Positions 22,740 through 33,757 of a DNA stretch of 64,000 bases are shown here, one piece after another. The notes under the pieces are model-generated. The model was not told the DNA's origin, did no database searches, and worked only from the letters and a program-made list of their open reading frames with translations. The DNA is from Siderastrea radians (taxonomy: Eukaryota; Cnidaria; Anthozoa; Scleractinia; Rhizangiidae), in assembly GCA_964017195.1 (NCBI GenBank), contig OZ024890.1, positions 52,096,341-52,160,340 on the forward strand. Direction: 5' to 3'. Position numbers and translations under genes: made by a program. The number at the start of each line of letters is the position of its first letter. The first letter of the stretch is position 1.

Positions 22740-25435
22740 CACAAGGGATTTGAACAGTTTGCTGATGCATGTTTGGCCATGTACGTCTGAGACCCAAGCA
22801 CTATAAATACCTTCGGTATTTGTGGCGAGACCTGGAGTCCACACGACTGCCAGACGTCTATGAGATGAGCTGCCTAGTGTTTGGAGATGAATCGTCCCCA
22901 TTGGAAGCAAACTACCCAGTGTTACCCACAACTGAAGATAATAAGGAGCAGTGGCCAGAAGCAGCAGCAGCTGTAAGGCGCGACATTTTTGTGGATGACT
23001 TCTACACATCTTGTGCCAGTGTGGAAAAGGGTATGGTTCTATGGGAGGATGTCTCAGCCCTCATGGCCCAGGGAGGATTCCCTATGCACAAGTGGTTGTC
23101 ATTGTCAGCAGACGTTCTGCTGTCAGTACCAGAGGTGGAATGGGCAGTTTCTTCTGAGAGGCCTTGAGTTGGGAGAGCTGCCATTTGGTCGAGCCTTAGG
23201 CATCGGGTGGGATACACTGTCAAACACCCTTGGATTCACACTGGCTCATCTTGATCGACCACCAGCCGCAGCCACAAAGCAGGGAATACTTTGCCGATTA
23301 GCGGGGCTGTACGAGCCACTTGGGCGGGCAAGTCCATTCATTGTCTGTGCTAAAGTGATGTTACAGCGCACTTGGGTTCAAGGTCTAGACTGGGATGCTC
23401 TGTTACCTTCAGACATGGCAGCTGAGTATGCGCAGTGGCAGGACGAGACTGCAGCCTGAAAAACCTTTGCTGTTCCACGCTACATTTACAGGATGCCTTG
23501 AGAGATATTGACCAAGGAACTAGTTGTTTTCTGGGATGCATCGGAGGAAGCCTGTGTGGGAGCCACCTGCATGCATGCAACGTTGAGCAAGGGGGTTGTT
23601 GTTTCTCATCTGCTCACGGTAAAAACCCGTCTGATGCCTCTGAAGCCGCCATCAATCCCGGAGGGAGAATTAATGGGATGTCAGTTGGCAGTCCATCTCG
23701 CGTAGACTGTGTGTGAGCAGTTAGACATCAGCATGCTTGCCGTGACATACCTGTCTGATTCCACTACTGCACTTTGGTGGATTCGTGGAGAACCACACAA
23801 TTTTCATCCATTCATCATCAAGAGAGTTGCTGAGGTAATCTCTGAGAGTGATCCTGCCCAGTTGCATCAAGCTGAATGCAGCGGACATAGCAACCAGGTG
23901 TCCCAGCAGGTGACCTGCATGCTGAATCATGGTGGATCCGAGAACCAGAGTTCTTGTCAGCCAAGCAGTCAGAGTGGCCGATTGATGATGTACCTGCTTC
24001 AAGTTGTCCAGCAGCTGACGAAGAGTTTAAGAAGAAGCTGCTCAGAGTCCAGCTGCCAGAGAGACCTGCCCTTCTGATCCTGCCGCCTACTCCAGATGGA
24101 CTAGACTGCTCTGTGTCACAGCATGGACAATGTGTTTCCTTCATCATGTGCGCTAACCACAAGAACAACGACCAGGTGTCTTGACTGTTGCGGAACTGAA
24201 GGGAGCCGAGTTGTATTGGATCAAGTGGGCACAACAGGATCGCTTCCAAGCTGAGATTGAACCCCTGGCCAAGGGGCATCCAGTACCTCACACAAGTCAA
24301 ATTGCAAGTCTTGAACCGCAGCTAGTAGATAGAGTCCTGCATGTTGGTGGGTGAATTGATAAGGCCGAAATACCATGGTCAGCTAGACACCCGATCATCC
24401 TGGACCATGGACATGACATCACCTGCTTGATTGTAACTGACTATCACAGGAAGCTGATCCATGCAGGAGTCGAGCATGTCTTCAACCATATTAGAGAGAA
24501 GTTTTGGCTTATACATGGGCACCCAGAAGTGAGGAACTGTACCGTCAAATGCCCTCTGTCCAGATGCCGAGTCCAGCCCATGATGCAGAAGATGAGTGAC
24601 CTGCCTGCCTCACACCTTAGGGGTATGAGTATGCCATTCCAGCATGTTGGGCTAGATTATAGTGGGCCATTTGCAGTACTTGTCGCCAGTAACAGATTAG
24701 ACAAGCGGTATGTCTGCCTGTTCACTTGTTTGCACATGTGTGTACTTCACCTGGAAGTCACTCATGGCTTGGAAACAGACTCCTGTGTCATGGCACTCTA
24801 CTGTTTCCAAACCCGCTGAGGAAACCCGTTTCGCTTCCTTAGTGACAATGGCACAAACTTTGTAGGTGCCGAGAGAGAACTGCAAGGAGCACAAGTAGAA
24901 CTCGATCAGGATCAGATCACAGACGAGTTGAGTGCACATGGCGTACGGTGAGATTTTAACCCACCAGTCGCACCATGGTTTGGTAAAGCATGGGAGGCAT
25001 TGATCAAGTCAGCCAAACGTGTGATGAGAGTTATGCTGGGAAATTTTCTCACTGTCGATGATATGGTCCTAACAGTGATCGCTGAGGTTGAATCATTGCT
25101 TAATTCCCGTCCACTTGTCTATGGTGGCAGCAACAGTTCCCAGATGGCGCCACAGCCAGTTCCTAGCTGATCAGTTCTGGTGTCGATGGGGCAGGACTAT
25201 GTGCCACACCTGATTGCTCACAGTAAGTGGCGAACGATACAACGGAAGGAACCTGCATCGAGGAGACCTTGTTGTCATCGTAGACAATGTACCAGGGGTA
25301 GTGGCGCTTAGGCTGAATGACCGCACCAATTGTGAGTGCCGATGGTCTCATCTGTTCTGCAGAGGTCGTTTCCAAGTCAGGAAGCTGTGTGCGCCCCAAT
25401 GGGAAGCTGGTGTTGGTAGAAGCCCACAATGAAGA
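22740..25435 (+). pseudogene. BEL/Pao retrotransposon pol relic
   Basis: Broken frames give a reverse transcriptase (HYKYLRYLWRD, MSCLVFGDESSP, then FVDDFYTSC as the catalytic VDD box near 22990), a BEL-type linker (LPFGRALGIGWD), and RNase H (VVFWDASEEACVGA near 23525, then YLSDSTTALWWI near 23752). An integrase follows, with an H-H-C-C region (HRKLIHAGVEHVFNHIREKFW near 24440, then C..C) and a core start GLDYSGPFAV near 24650, later DNGTNF near 24846. This domain order is BEL/Pao. Stops and shifts occur in almost every domain. Confidence 0.8.
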
Positions 25436-25439
25436 ATGA

Positions 25440-25700
25440 CATCACCCCCCGGCTCATGTCAGGGGCGGGGGGAGGTGTTCTGGACAGAACTTTGAACTAT
25501 TACACTTTCTGAGCCTTTTGAGATAGGTATCTAGGTATCATGCTGTCGGCTGCGTGAGGACTGTAACGAGCATTGTGCCAGGTTATATAGCTGTAGAACA
25601 GGTTTTGGGTTCGTTGTTTGTAAGAGTTTTATAGAGATTTTGCTTTCAGCCTTTTCGAAAGCTAGATTGTTACAAGTGAAGCCGAGTGGTGAATAAAACG
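25440..25700 (+). repeat. 3' LTR-like end of BEL/Pao relic
   Basis: After the integrase tail come a GC-rich stem (ACCCCCCGGCTC...GGGGCGGGGGGAGG) and about 240 bp with the strings shared with 18889-19050. It ends at GTGAATAAAACG, just before the next TIR element. A polyadenylation-type AATAAA lies at the end. Confidence 0.5.
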
Positions 25701-26489
25701 GGTGTCTGCCCCTTGTAAAAATTTGACCGAGATCTCGGCGAGATTTCGAAATATTGTGTCGAGATATCTACCCCGCACCTCGTTCCTGGCGAGATAACTG
25801 TGATCTCGGCGCGATTTTAAAATATCGCGCCAAGATATCTAGCGAGAAGTGAGATTGTAACACGATCTCGCCGCGACAAAGTAGTTCGCGGCGAAACAGT
25901 CACAATCTCGGTGCGGATAGCCGCGATCTCGGCGATTTCATGTCGAGATTTCTACTGTTGCAACGCAGAGACTGTCTCAATCTTTGCGAGATTTATCTCC
26001 ATAGAATCTCGATATCGGTAAGATTTCTCACAGGTTTTACTGCTGCAACTGCCATTGTATTTGTGCAAATCTCCTAACGCTGTACCCATAGTTTCAAACA
26101 AGTGCGACCAGCGATCTATTTCGAGGGTCAGCAAGAATCTAAAATAAATCGCTCACAAATTAATTTACTGGCTTTTGAGATCAAAATAACAACGACCAGC
26201 AACGAGCAAAATAACGACGATCAGAAACGCTGTTTTAAATGTGAAGTCATTTGATTTCATCAGACCACTGACGTCTATTTGTTGTCACTTACCATGTATG
26301 CAGAGGACTTCGTTTGTCATGTCCGTCATCTCTTCGTTGAACTTTCCCACTAACCCACTACACAAGAGTTAGGCAAGGGTTTAAGACAGATACCTGTGAC
26401 TAATTTGTTGTCGTTCTGAATTTGACTTTTTTCGCTGCTTGCCGGCCATGAGCTCCTAATACCGTAAAGTTGCGCCAAAAAATCCCGCC

Positions 26490-26933
26490 TTGACTCCCAC
26501 CGTTGTGTTAATGGCCCAAAAAAAAATTCGAGAACTTTTCCACAAAACTTACAGAAGTGGGAAATGGCTTCTTTTTGTTGAATGTACAGGGAAAATTGAA
26601 ATGTTAAACTTGTTATTTTTTACTACGAAAAACAACATGGTTCTTTCAAGTTTAAAGCAAGAGCTAGAGCGTTTTGGAAGATATACAAGAAACTGTTGCA
26701 CAACCAAACAAGCCACACTAAAGGACCTAAAGTGTACTGAGAATAAACTTAATGGACAAAGCTACCATTGGGGAATGAACACTCAGGTTAAATGCTTTCA
26801 AGACTTTCAGAACGTTTGTAGTCTACACAGCTTAATCAGTAATGCCGCGATGGAAGCAACCAACTGGGTTTCTTCTCTACCGGGAATCAATCCTTCGACG
26901 AGTTTTGTAGTTGCCCAAGCATTCAACGTGTGA
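26490..26933 (+). CDS. Hypothetical open frame inside TIR element
   Basis: One hundred and forty-seven codons; the first ATG may be at MTPTVVLMAQKKIRE or MAQKK. Basic N-terminus, several Cys (CTGK, RNCCTTKQ, KCTEN, VKCFQDFQNVCS), no recognised family. It may be a remnant of a transposon protein or a chance frame. Confidence 0.25.
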   Translation: MTPTVVLMAQKKIRELFHKTYRSGKWLLFVECTGKIEMLNLLFFTTKNNMVLSSLKQELERFGRYTRNCCTTKQATLKDLKCTENKLNGQSYHWGMNTQVKCFQDFQNVCSLHSLISNAAMEATNWVSSLPGINPSTSFVVAQAFNV

Positions 26934-28374
26934 GACAAAGGTCAGTGAGTTTAACTTTTCTCAGACAACATCATCAGCATGCACGGCTTTTCCTTGCCTT
27001 GATTTTCCCCCTTTTATCTCGTCGGCTGACTGTTGACCTTTATTTTAATTGCTGATGTTGATTTCACTCAAGTAAACTGCGGGTCTTTCACAGAAACACG
27101 CTCCTTCGTGAGAATATTAATTAAGCTTAAAAAAATCATCTTCGCTTGACTTTCCTGTAAAAATGTGTGGGGATGAGGTATAAATAACCTAACTTACCGG
27201 TAACGAATTTGATATGAGCCAAAACTTCAGCATTCTTTTTGCATGAGTTGAGAAATAAAATTTTTGCCGTCTTCCCCAGATTTGCGTAAACAGTCAGGTG
27301 ACAAGTCTGACAAATTTAAGAATTTGCGGCAAGTTGCAGAATCTTATACTGAAAATGGTTCCTTCTTAACTAGTTTTAGATGCAAAACAGCAACAACTCA
27401 AATTTTGCGATCGAATATTTCACGAGGTTCGCAGTACATGGCAAAATAATCCCAAGATTTGTGTGACCACAATTTGGCGAGCAGCCAATTTCTCAGTGCA
27501 AGAAAAGGAGACGCCACAAAAACACTTTATGCAGTCTAATTAGATGTTGTCATTTAGAAGGTCCTTTTGTTTTCAATTGAACTATCCAAAATAAAGTACC
27601 AAGATAAGGGAAAATAACAGGATTATTAACTAGATTGATTGATTGGATTGTTAGGGTTATACCAAAACGGAAGATGGTCATCCCTGTTCATAGCTGCATG
27701 ACCGTATTTCAGTGTCTACATTCACAAACGAGTTTTAAGCGCAAGCGGCGCAGACAGATGTTTTCAATAGCTTCACCACATTTGCTAATATTTGGCGATT
27801 TAATTTGTCAGTTCCTTGCTTTGATGAACAAACCTGAATTTCTGCAGGGCCATTATTCAATACTTTGTCTTGACTACAAATAAATCGCTCTCCCTGAACC
27901 AAGAACACATATCGTTTACATGTGAGCGTATAAAATGCAAGTGCGAACAAACACAAAAATGCTCAAAACACCACAAAACTCTTCCTGTTCGTTAGTTTAT
28001 TCTCCTGCAGATCGATGCTACGGATTTCACAGCTAATAAAGTGGGCACTTGCCTCCTTCCACCAGAGTGGGGAATGACAACTAATGGAGATCGATCAGCT
28101 GAAGTAAAAACACGTGAACGTGAACTATTCTTTGTCTCCTCGTTATTGTCACGTGGAAACAGTATCATATAAAGGATAATTTTAATTTCAAAACACGTCC
28201 AAGGCTGAAAACAATCTTGTTAACAATTCCTGGAACTGCAATATAGGACATAGTTTTGTCAGCGTCTTGTAATTTGATTAATTGTTAACGTAAATGTAAA
28301 TATCATTTTCATCCAATCTATTTTGGCTGCCGAGAATTTCGCTTCTTGACGGGATAACAGTAAGATTTTGACCG

Positions 28375-28735
28375 CCAGGAATTTCGTTTGTCACCGCAAA
28401 TCCCGGCAAGACTCCCACCGAGACCTCGCCGCGAAACTGCCCGCCGAGATTTCCATATCTCGCCGCGATATCACCTCGCGATCTCGGCGCGTTTTGGCCG
28501 CCGAGATTTCCGTATCTCGCCGCGATGTCGCCGCAACATCTCACCGCGTATTTGCCCGCCGAGATTTCCCGCATCTCGGCGAGATCGCGGCGAGTTTTTG
28601 GCCGCCGAGATTTCCCGTATCTCGCCGTGATCTCGGCGCGGTGCCGAGATCGCGGCGAGATGAGGAAATCTCGGGAGCCAAAAACGCGCCGCGATCTCGC
28701 TGTGATTCTCGCCGAGATCGCGGCGAGATCTTGTA
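28375..28735. repeat. Right subterminal array of CGCCGAGATTTCC motifs
   Basis: About ten copies of GCCGAGATTTCC(C)GTATCTCGCCGCGATCTC-like blocks, spaced 25-50 bp, many being internal palindromes around GATCTCGGCGAGATC. CpG-rich in an AT-rich context. All three forward frames are open for long runs because of the repeat, giving spurious Arg/Ser-rich frames. Confidence 0.8.
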
Positions 28736-28859
28736 AAAATTTTCACAAGGGGCTTTGCAGTGGTTTCCATTTTGCAAAGTTTTACTGTATGCTGTAAAAC
28801 CTCTATTAAGGCCTTATGGTGATAAACCAAATTTGTTGAAGCAGAAATATACCCTTGCG

Positions 28860-29145
28860 AAATGGATTCCCAGCTTTCTGGGAATTTCTAGGAATTCCTA
28901 AGAATTCCCCAAAATTCCCAACGATGCAAATTAGCTGTGAGTAAGAAAGCTTGGAATTCTTGGGAAATTCTGGGAATGAAAGATATAAGTTCTGTGTAGG
29001 CTTGGAATTCCTAGGAATTCCTGGGAATTCCAAGCTACGCAAATTAGCTAGTACTATTTAAGCTTGGAATTCCTGGGAATGGATATTATAAGATCTAATA
29101 AGGCTTGGAATTCCTAGGAATTCCTAAGAATTCTCAAGATCTTTT
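28860..29145. repeat. GGAATTCCTAGGAATTCC palindrome cluster
   Basis: Five or more copies of GGAATTCCTAGGAATTCC-type palindromes, several preceded by AAGCTT or AGGCTT, spaced 60-80 bp. A second cluster of the same motif is at 62330-62560. They look like ends or spacers of a transposable element or satellite family. Confidence 0.7.
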
Positions 29146-30285
29146 CAGGTTAAAGCTTAAAGTGTTAGTTTTGGGCACAATGTTGTTAAGAGTGGTCATC
29201 GAAGTGTAGAAATTTTTAAGAGCTACAGTTTGCTGATCGCTTAACTGCTTTGGAGTTTTCTCACTCCAAGTATCTTGTCGTTTGGAGAAAAACAAAACAG
29301 CCATCGAAACAGAAAACGGCTATTACTACAAAGTACATGTATCTGTCAAAATATTCAAACTTTCAGATAAGCATATAGATTCAATTTCTTCTTGGAATGT
29401 TAACTTAGTCTGTGCCACAATAAACCATAAAACAGGTAAAATCATTTGGCAAAGAATAATCAGTTTTACTTTCCCTTGTTAATCTTACATGTTCATATCT
29501 GTTCAGCATTGGTTGCATATTTGTCTTATCATTCACGCAGCCACTCAGAAATTTAACAATTAAAATCCGTAGGTCCCAAAAAACGATTCAGTAGTGACTC
29601 CCTGGCAGAATGCAATCCTTAAAGTGAGTAAGAGAAACGGAGCCAGGAGCAGCCGCCATTTTGGATTCATCAATGTGTTGGGAGAGACTGGTAATGAATG
29701 AGCTGCTTTGGTCAGCAGCTTTATCATTGCGGGCTCAGAGGAGACAGTTGAATTTTTCGGCGTCATAAATTTCAAGTCTGTTACAAATGTTTAACGCATG
29801 TTTCCTTGGATTTCTATTCTTTCAAACTTAAAGGATGCCTCAAAGCAACAAAATTTGGATATCAACTCTTATGAAGAAGGTAAGTTTAAAAGACAATGAT
29901 TTGTAATGAAAGATTGGCTTCAAAATTAACGATTCTAAAAAGATCATGTTCTTTCCTGTCTTCTTGAATTCGAAGCTATATTTACATGTAACTAGTTAGA
30001 CAGAGATGAATAACGTCTGCGCATGTCGTCGGTTCGCGTGGGGAAACTGGGGATGACAACTTCAAACCATAGCAACATTTACGTAAAATGGCCGAATTTT
30101 TAAAAAATAAGAAAAGTGCAGAGGTTTTTTGCTTCAGTTAAGACTTTGGTAGACCAGCTAAGCCTAGAACTTTCGACAAAGACCAAACGATAGTATAGCT
30201 TAAACATATCTCCTGAACACAACATTTTCATACCTGAACACAAACCGAAATTTTACCACGAAGTCAAGAGCCCGTGCCGCGAAAA
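29146..30285. other. Noncoding region upstream of Cys-rich gene
   Basis: Open frames are short. ATGCCTCAAAGCAACAAAATT...AAGAAG followed by GTAAG at 29834-29880 could be an exon, without a partner. No promoter motif stands out before 30286. Confidence 0.3.
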
Positions 30286-31003
30286 ATGCGGCTCGTGCAG
30301 CTGGCTGTGTTACATATTATCTTAGCGAGTGCGTTGTTCACGGAAACTTCCGGTAAGCGAACATGCTGGTTCCATAAAAAAACCAGAACAGGCGAAGAAT
30401 GCAGAGGAACAATGCGAAGAATAAATGCCGCAATAGGAAGGTATGTCGGTGTACTACGGATGCTTGGGCAATGCAAACGACACTGGACCAGAGTTAATCG
30501 TGAAGCAAATAGGTTTTGTGCGTGTCCACTTCCTGTGCACTCAGACGACATCCATTCCTTGCCCATACTGGAGAGGCTTCATCAAATGTTTGACTGGATC
30601 AGGAATATTGTGAGTGGCTACTGCCCTGGTGTGCGGTGGTGTTGCCGGTGTAGGAATACTGCGGATGAGGTGTTTAACGATGAACGAGATTACAGTCCTC
30701 CTGAACAGGTAAGCTAAAACACGCCTGAAAAATCGAGTTTCTTGTGACATACAAACACACAGTTGGTAAACTATGACAAATATCAGGTCTGGTATAAATA
30801 GGTTGCTTTTTAATTTCAGAGAACCGTTACATGCAGTTTGCACCAAATATCATCCATGACAAAACAGGAAATAAAAAATCATTCATAACACAAGAAAATG
30901 CAAATTCTTCTCAAATTTAAAATATAAGTTTTAATTACCCATTTTCTAAATAAATCTTCTATCACCTTTCCAGAAAACTTCAGAAGACCTACGTCAGCAA
31001 TGA
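30286..31003 (+). CDS. Two-exon secreted Cys-rich protein
   Basis: Exon 1 runs from ATG at 30286 to CAG at 30708, followed by GTAAGC. Exon 2 starts at 30974 after TTTCCAG and ends in TGA at 31003. The splice is phase 0 and the product is 150 residues. Residues 1 to about 24 form a signal peptide (RLVQLAVLHIILASALF, then TETSG). The mature part holds about ten Cys (CWFH, EECRG, QCKRHW, FCACPLP, SGYCPG, RWCCRC), many basic residues and no membrane segment, so a disulfide-stabilised secreted factor is likely. I do not recognise the family. The neighbour on the right is the RING-containing gene interrupted by the Polinton. Confidence 0.6.
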
Positions 31004-31657
31004 ACTGAGTCCACCACCCTCTTAGAAACTGAGTTTACCAAGGGTAAGGAAAAAAGTCAACTTTTCACAGGAAGGGAATGCAATTTTTGTCACTTTTTTG
31101 TCCTCCAAACAATTTATGAACAAGGGTATCAAAGGCAAAAAAAGTGATGCCAAGGTTTAACCAAAGCAGTAAAGCTATTCTTGTTTTAGTCATTTATAAA
31201 AATAAGTTATTTTTTCTAAGAAAGATTCTCCAAGGTTATCAGGGCAAACTAGAAAATAGCCCAGCAAAATGCATGTAAACATACCAGTAGGTTTTAACAA
31301 ATTTTATTGCCAGAAAGATTTTTTAAATATAATATATACAGTCTATTGCTATTAACTTATGTATGTATTTATTATCTAGAATGTATCCTAAGAAGATTTT
31401 TATGTTCAATGTATATAGTATATTTTTATGTATTCATTGTTTATTTATTTATTTATAATTTTTTTATCTTAGAACTTATAGTCTGTCCCCCATTAGCTGT
31501 ATAGCTAAAAACATTGACATGTAAATAAAATTTTCATACATACATTCATACATACTGTTTTTATCAAACAATAGATGTAATAGAAAAAGCTCTATTATTT
31601 AAACAGCTGGTAATTGTTCAAGATATATCTAACAGCAACATTTTTTCACTACTACTA
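31004..31657. other. AT-rich spacer
   Basis: No exon seen; the 65-codon frame at 31307 is AT-rich with Tyr/Leu/Phe bias and looks like chance. Confidence 0.4.
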
Positions 31658-32640
31658 GCTCCCTCATATGAAGATCTTGTTGGCCACTTCCAGCTGGCAT
31701 TGTACAGACACTACAACAATGAGGGTGAAGCAATCTATGAGGCAGACGAAATCGAAAAATTTGCAAATAAACATGCACCCACACTATTCACACAACTACT
31801 AAACTCCATCACCAACAGGATCAGTGTTCAGACCAAGGAAAGACATGAGCTGCAAAGAAAAAGAACAGTTGCTCTTTTGCACATAATTTTTATACTTTAG
31901 GTGAATATATACACATTTAAATTTTTAATGGCTCGAATAAACAAATATACTTTCTTATTATCGCCTTTAAGTTTTCAAGAGACAGTAATTATATTTTTTA
32001 AAATCACCTACCACAAAGCAATCATTTGCCAAAAGTATTCATTACCAAACAATTGTTACTTTTCATGTTTCATGTAGGTCGCAGAAGACTGCAGTTTTCC
32101 AAAAGCAAAGTGGACTAAATGCTCATTTGAGTGGTCTTTGACTTACTGGGCTGGCTGCAGGACCAGTTATTGGATTTTCACAAAGTCCACGAGCCATATT
32201 AAAATACAAGTGACCTGGCCTTAGGGCACCAAAGCTATGTGTGTGAAAAAATTGCAAAAGCCGTTGAGGTACATGTAGCTACAGTGTTTTCTATTGTGTA
32301 TGATTGTGTAATATAAAAAAGGGGATAAACAAGATTAAGCTCTATTTGTCTTCTTGTCTCTAGATGAACTTCTTCATAATCTTGATGATAGATGACTACT
32401 ATAATGTCCATGCCAAAAACGTTCCAGTCCAGCTTGTTACTTCTCGTGCAATTCATATGGCATCATGTTTGGTAGATTTTCAGCAGATCCCAGCAGTGTT
32501 GCAGCCTCTAAATGTGTCAATTCATAGGCCTGTGAAGGTCAAAGTAAAAGGAGAAGTATTGTGGTATAGACGAGGAGGTCATTAGCAGTAAAATGACACA
32601 GCTTCCCCCTGTCATGCCTAAGTTAGATACCCAAAAAACT
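31658..32640 (+). pseudogene. Left exons of the RING-type gene family member split by the Polinton
   Basis: After a CTACTAG acceptor at 31657 comes the exon SYEDLVGHFQLALYRHYNNEGEAIYE...ERHELQRKRTVALLHI. The stretch 32075-32240 gives SQKTAVFQKQSGLNAHLSGL and GFSQSPRAILKY. 32364-32585 gives YYNVHAKNVPVQLVTSRAIHMA. Frames change between blocks. Reading continues beyond the inserted element at 54205. It is a decayed or interrupted member of an unnamed, probably multicopy family. Confidence 0.5.
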
Positions 32641-32789
32641 TAAAGAATCACTACGGCAATTAAGGCAAGTTTATCCTGTTAATTATAAAAGGGGGGCAAA
32701 ATAATTAAAAATCAATTGTACCATAAATTATCATCTAACTACATGTCAATTGAACTAATTCTATGCTGTATCAATAAAAGAAAAGAAAT

Positions 32790-32795
32790 GACAAC
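32790..32795. repeat. Target-site duplication GACAAC (left)
   Basis: GACAAC immediately before the element is repeated immediately after it at 54021-54026. Six-base duplications are the rule for Polinton/Maverick integrases. Confidence 0.92.
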
Positions 32796-33120
32796 AGAGT
32801 ATATGTCCGCCCATTCGGACCAATTTTATGCAAATGAGTTTCGGATGTTTCGGCCCGCGAAGCGGGTCGTAACCCTAAGTCAGGAAGCGGGTCGTAACCC
32901 TAGCTCATGAATAATAACCCCAACCAGGCATCTTGTTTTGAAGCCGCCATTTTGTTTTTCGTAACCCTTCCCGCTTTCTCTATGAGACTTAGTCGCCATC
33001 TTGTTTCTCGAAGCCTTAACCCTAAGCTGCCATTTTGTTTTGAAGCCGCCATTTTGTTTTTCGTAACCCTAAGTAGAAGAAAGAAAAAGGAAAGGTTGCG
33101 CCAGCCAGGACTCGAACCTG
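32796..33120 (+). repeat. Left terminal inverted repeat
   Basis: About 325 bp that match the reverse complement of 53662-54020. It contains CCCTAA motifs (AACCCTAAG, AACCCTAGC) alternating with GCCATTTTGTTT/GCCATCTTGTTT blocks, which on the other strand read AAGATGGCGGC-like. The inner boundary falls inside a tRNA T-arm (GGACTCGAACCTGG). The right copy holds about 34 more bases because the repeat block has expanded. Confidence 0.93.
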
Positions 33121-33172
33121 GTGAATTTGAAGACATGTCCAATTAGAAACCTAATACTTACCTGACTGCGCC
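33102..33172 (-). tRNA. Degenerate tRNA relic at TIR edge (Arg-TCT-like?)
   Basis: On the minus strand: a D-arm-like GGCGCAGTCAGGTAAG, an anticodon-region TTTCTAAT, and a good T-arm (CCAGG-TTCGAGT-CCTGG), then CTGGCGC-A. The acceptor 5' strand does not pair and the anticodon stem is poor. The layout resembles an Arg-TCT gene with an altered middle. Only the T-arm half is shared with the right repeat. Probably not functional. Confidence 0.45.
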
Positions 33173-33428
33173 AGACCCGGGCTGACTGAGTAATGAGTTG
33201 TTTGGGTTCTATTAGTAGGTGGTCGGACCCACTCTCTTGCGAAAAAAGAAACGGCCCACGACTCCTAGTTTTATTCGAGATATTAGTAAGCCTACGGAAC
33301 CGCCTGTAGGTTCAGGTTCTAGCAAACCAAGTCTCCCGCTGAATAAACTCTAGTTCCCGGGTACTTTGTAGTAGGTCCTAGGTTGTCTTATCTATGATGT
33401 TTTATTCTAAATCTTATCCTTGTGGGAT
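33173..33428. other. Spacer between TIR and tRNA genes
   Basis: No gene seen. GC content is a little higher than in the flanks. It may hold upstream signals for the tRNA cluster or element packaging, but nothing specific can be shown. Confidence 0.3.
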
Positions 33429-33500
33429 GGCTCAGTAGTGTAATGGTAACACATCTGACTCCAGATCAGAAGATTATAGGTTCGAATCCTATTTGAGTCA
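33429..33500 (+). tRNA. tRNA-Trp (CCA)
   Basis: A 72-nt cloverleaf. Acceptor GGCTCAG pairs with TTGAGTC (two G-T wobbles); D-arm GTGT-AATGGTA-ACAC; anticodon arm TCTGA-CTCCAGA-TCAGA with anticodon CCA; T-arm ATAGG-TTCGAAT-CCTAT; discriminator A. A T-run (TTTTTTA) follows as a Pol III terminator. The acceptor differs from ordinary metazoan Trp tRNA, so it is not a recent host copy. Confidence 0.88.
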
Positions 33501-33518
33501 TTTTTTATTTTTGTAAAA

Positions 33519-33590
33519 TGCAGAATAGCGCAGTGGAAGCGTACTGGGCTCATAACCCAGAGGTCCGGGGATCGAAACCCCGTTCTGCTA
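33519..33590 (+). tRNA. Initiator tRNA-Met (CAT)
   Basis: A 72-nt cloverleaf with anticodon arm CTGGG-CTCATAA-CCCAG. The three G-C pairs in the anticodon stem and the T-loop ATCGAAA are hallmarks of eukaryotic initiator tRNA. T-arm CGGGG/CCCCG; discriminator A; TCTTTTTTC terminator follows. Position 1 is T, which does not pair with T72, whereas host initiators have A1-U72. This is one divergent base or a decay mark. Confidence 0.9.
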
Positions 33591-33608
33591 TCTTTTTTCT
33601 ATGTATTT

Positions 33609-33692
33609 GTCAGGATGGCTGAGTGGTAAAGGCGTTGGACTTAAGATCCAATGGATTTTAGATCCGCGTGGGTTCAAACCCCACTCTTGACA
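33609..33692 (+). tRNA. tRNA-Leu (TAA)
   Basis: An 84-nt class II tRNA. Acceptor GTCAGGA pairs with TCTTGAC; D-arm GGCTGAGTGGTAAAGGC; anticodon arm TTGGA-CTTAAGA-TCCAA with anticodon TAA; a long variable arm (TGGATTTTAGATCCGC); T-arm GTGGG-TTCAAAC-CCCAC; discriminator A. All stems pair. A TTTT run follows. Confidence 0.92.
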
Positions 33693-33757
33693 AATGTTTT
33701 ATTCTCAATCGAAAACGATTCGATTGTGCAAAAAGTATCCTTTTTGCTGCTTTGTGG

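Larger units (their letters stand above)
25709..28752. mobile_element. 3.04-kb TIR element with GATCTCGGCG subterminal arrays
   Basis: The left end CCCCTTGTAAAAATTT and the right end (reverse complement CCCCTTGTGAAAATTT) match. Both are followed inward by arrays of GATCTCGGCG / CGCCGAGATTT motifs: 25728-25960 on the left and 28375-28735 on the right. Such inverted subterminal motif arrays are typical of transposase-binding regions in DNA transposons. No target-site duplication could be fixed. The interior shows one 147-codon frame and no transposase, so it is probably non-autonomous. Confidence 0.65.

Noticed and set aside
28368..28830. Long Arg/Ser-rich open frames in several frames on both strands
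   Set aside because: Produced by the CGCCGAGATTTCC repeat array, open in all frames; not protein.
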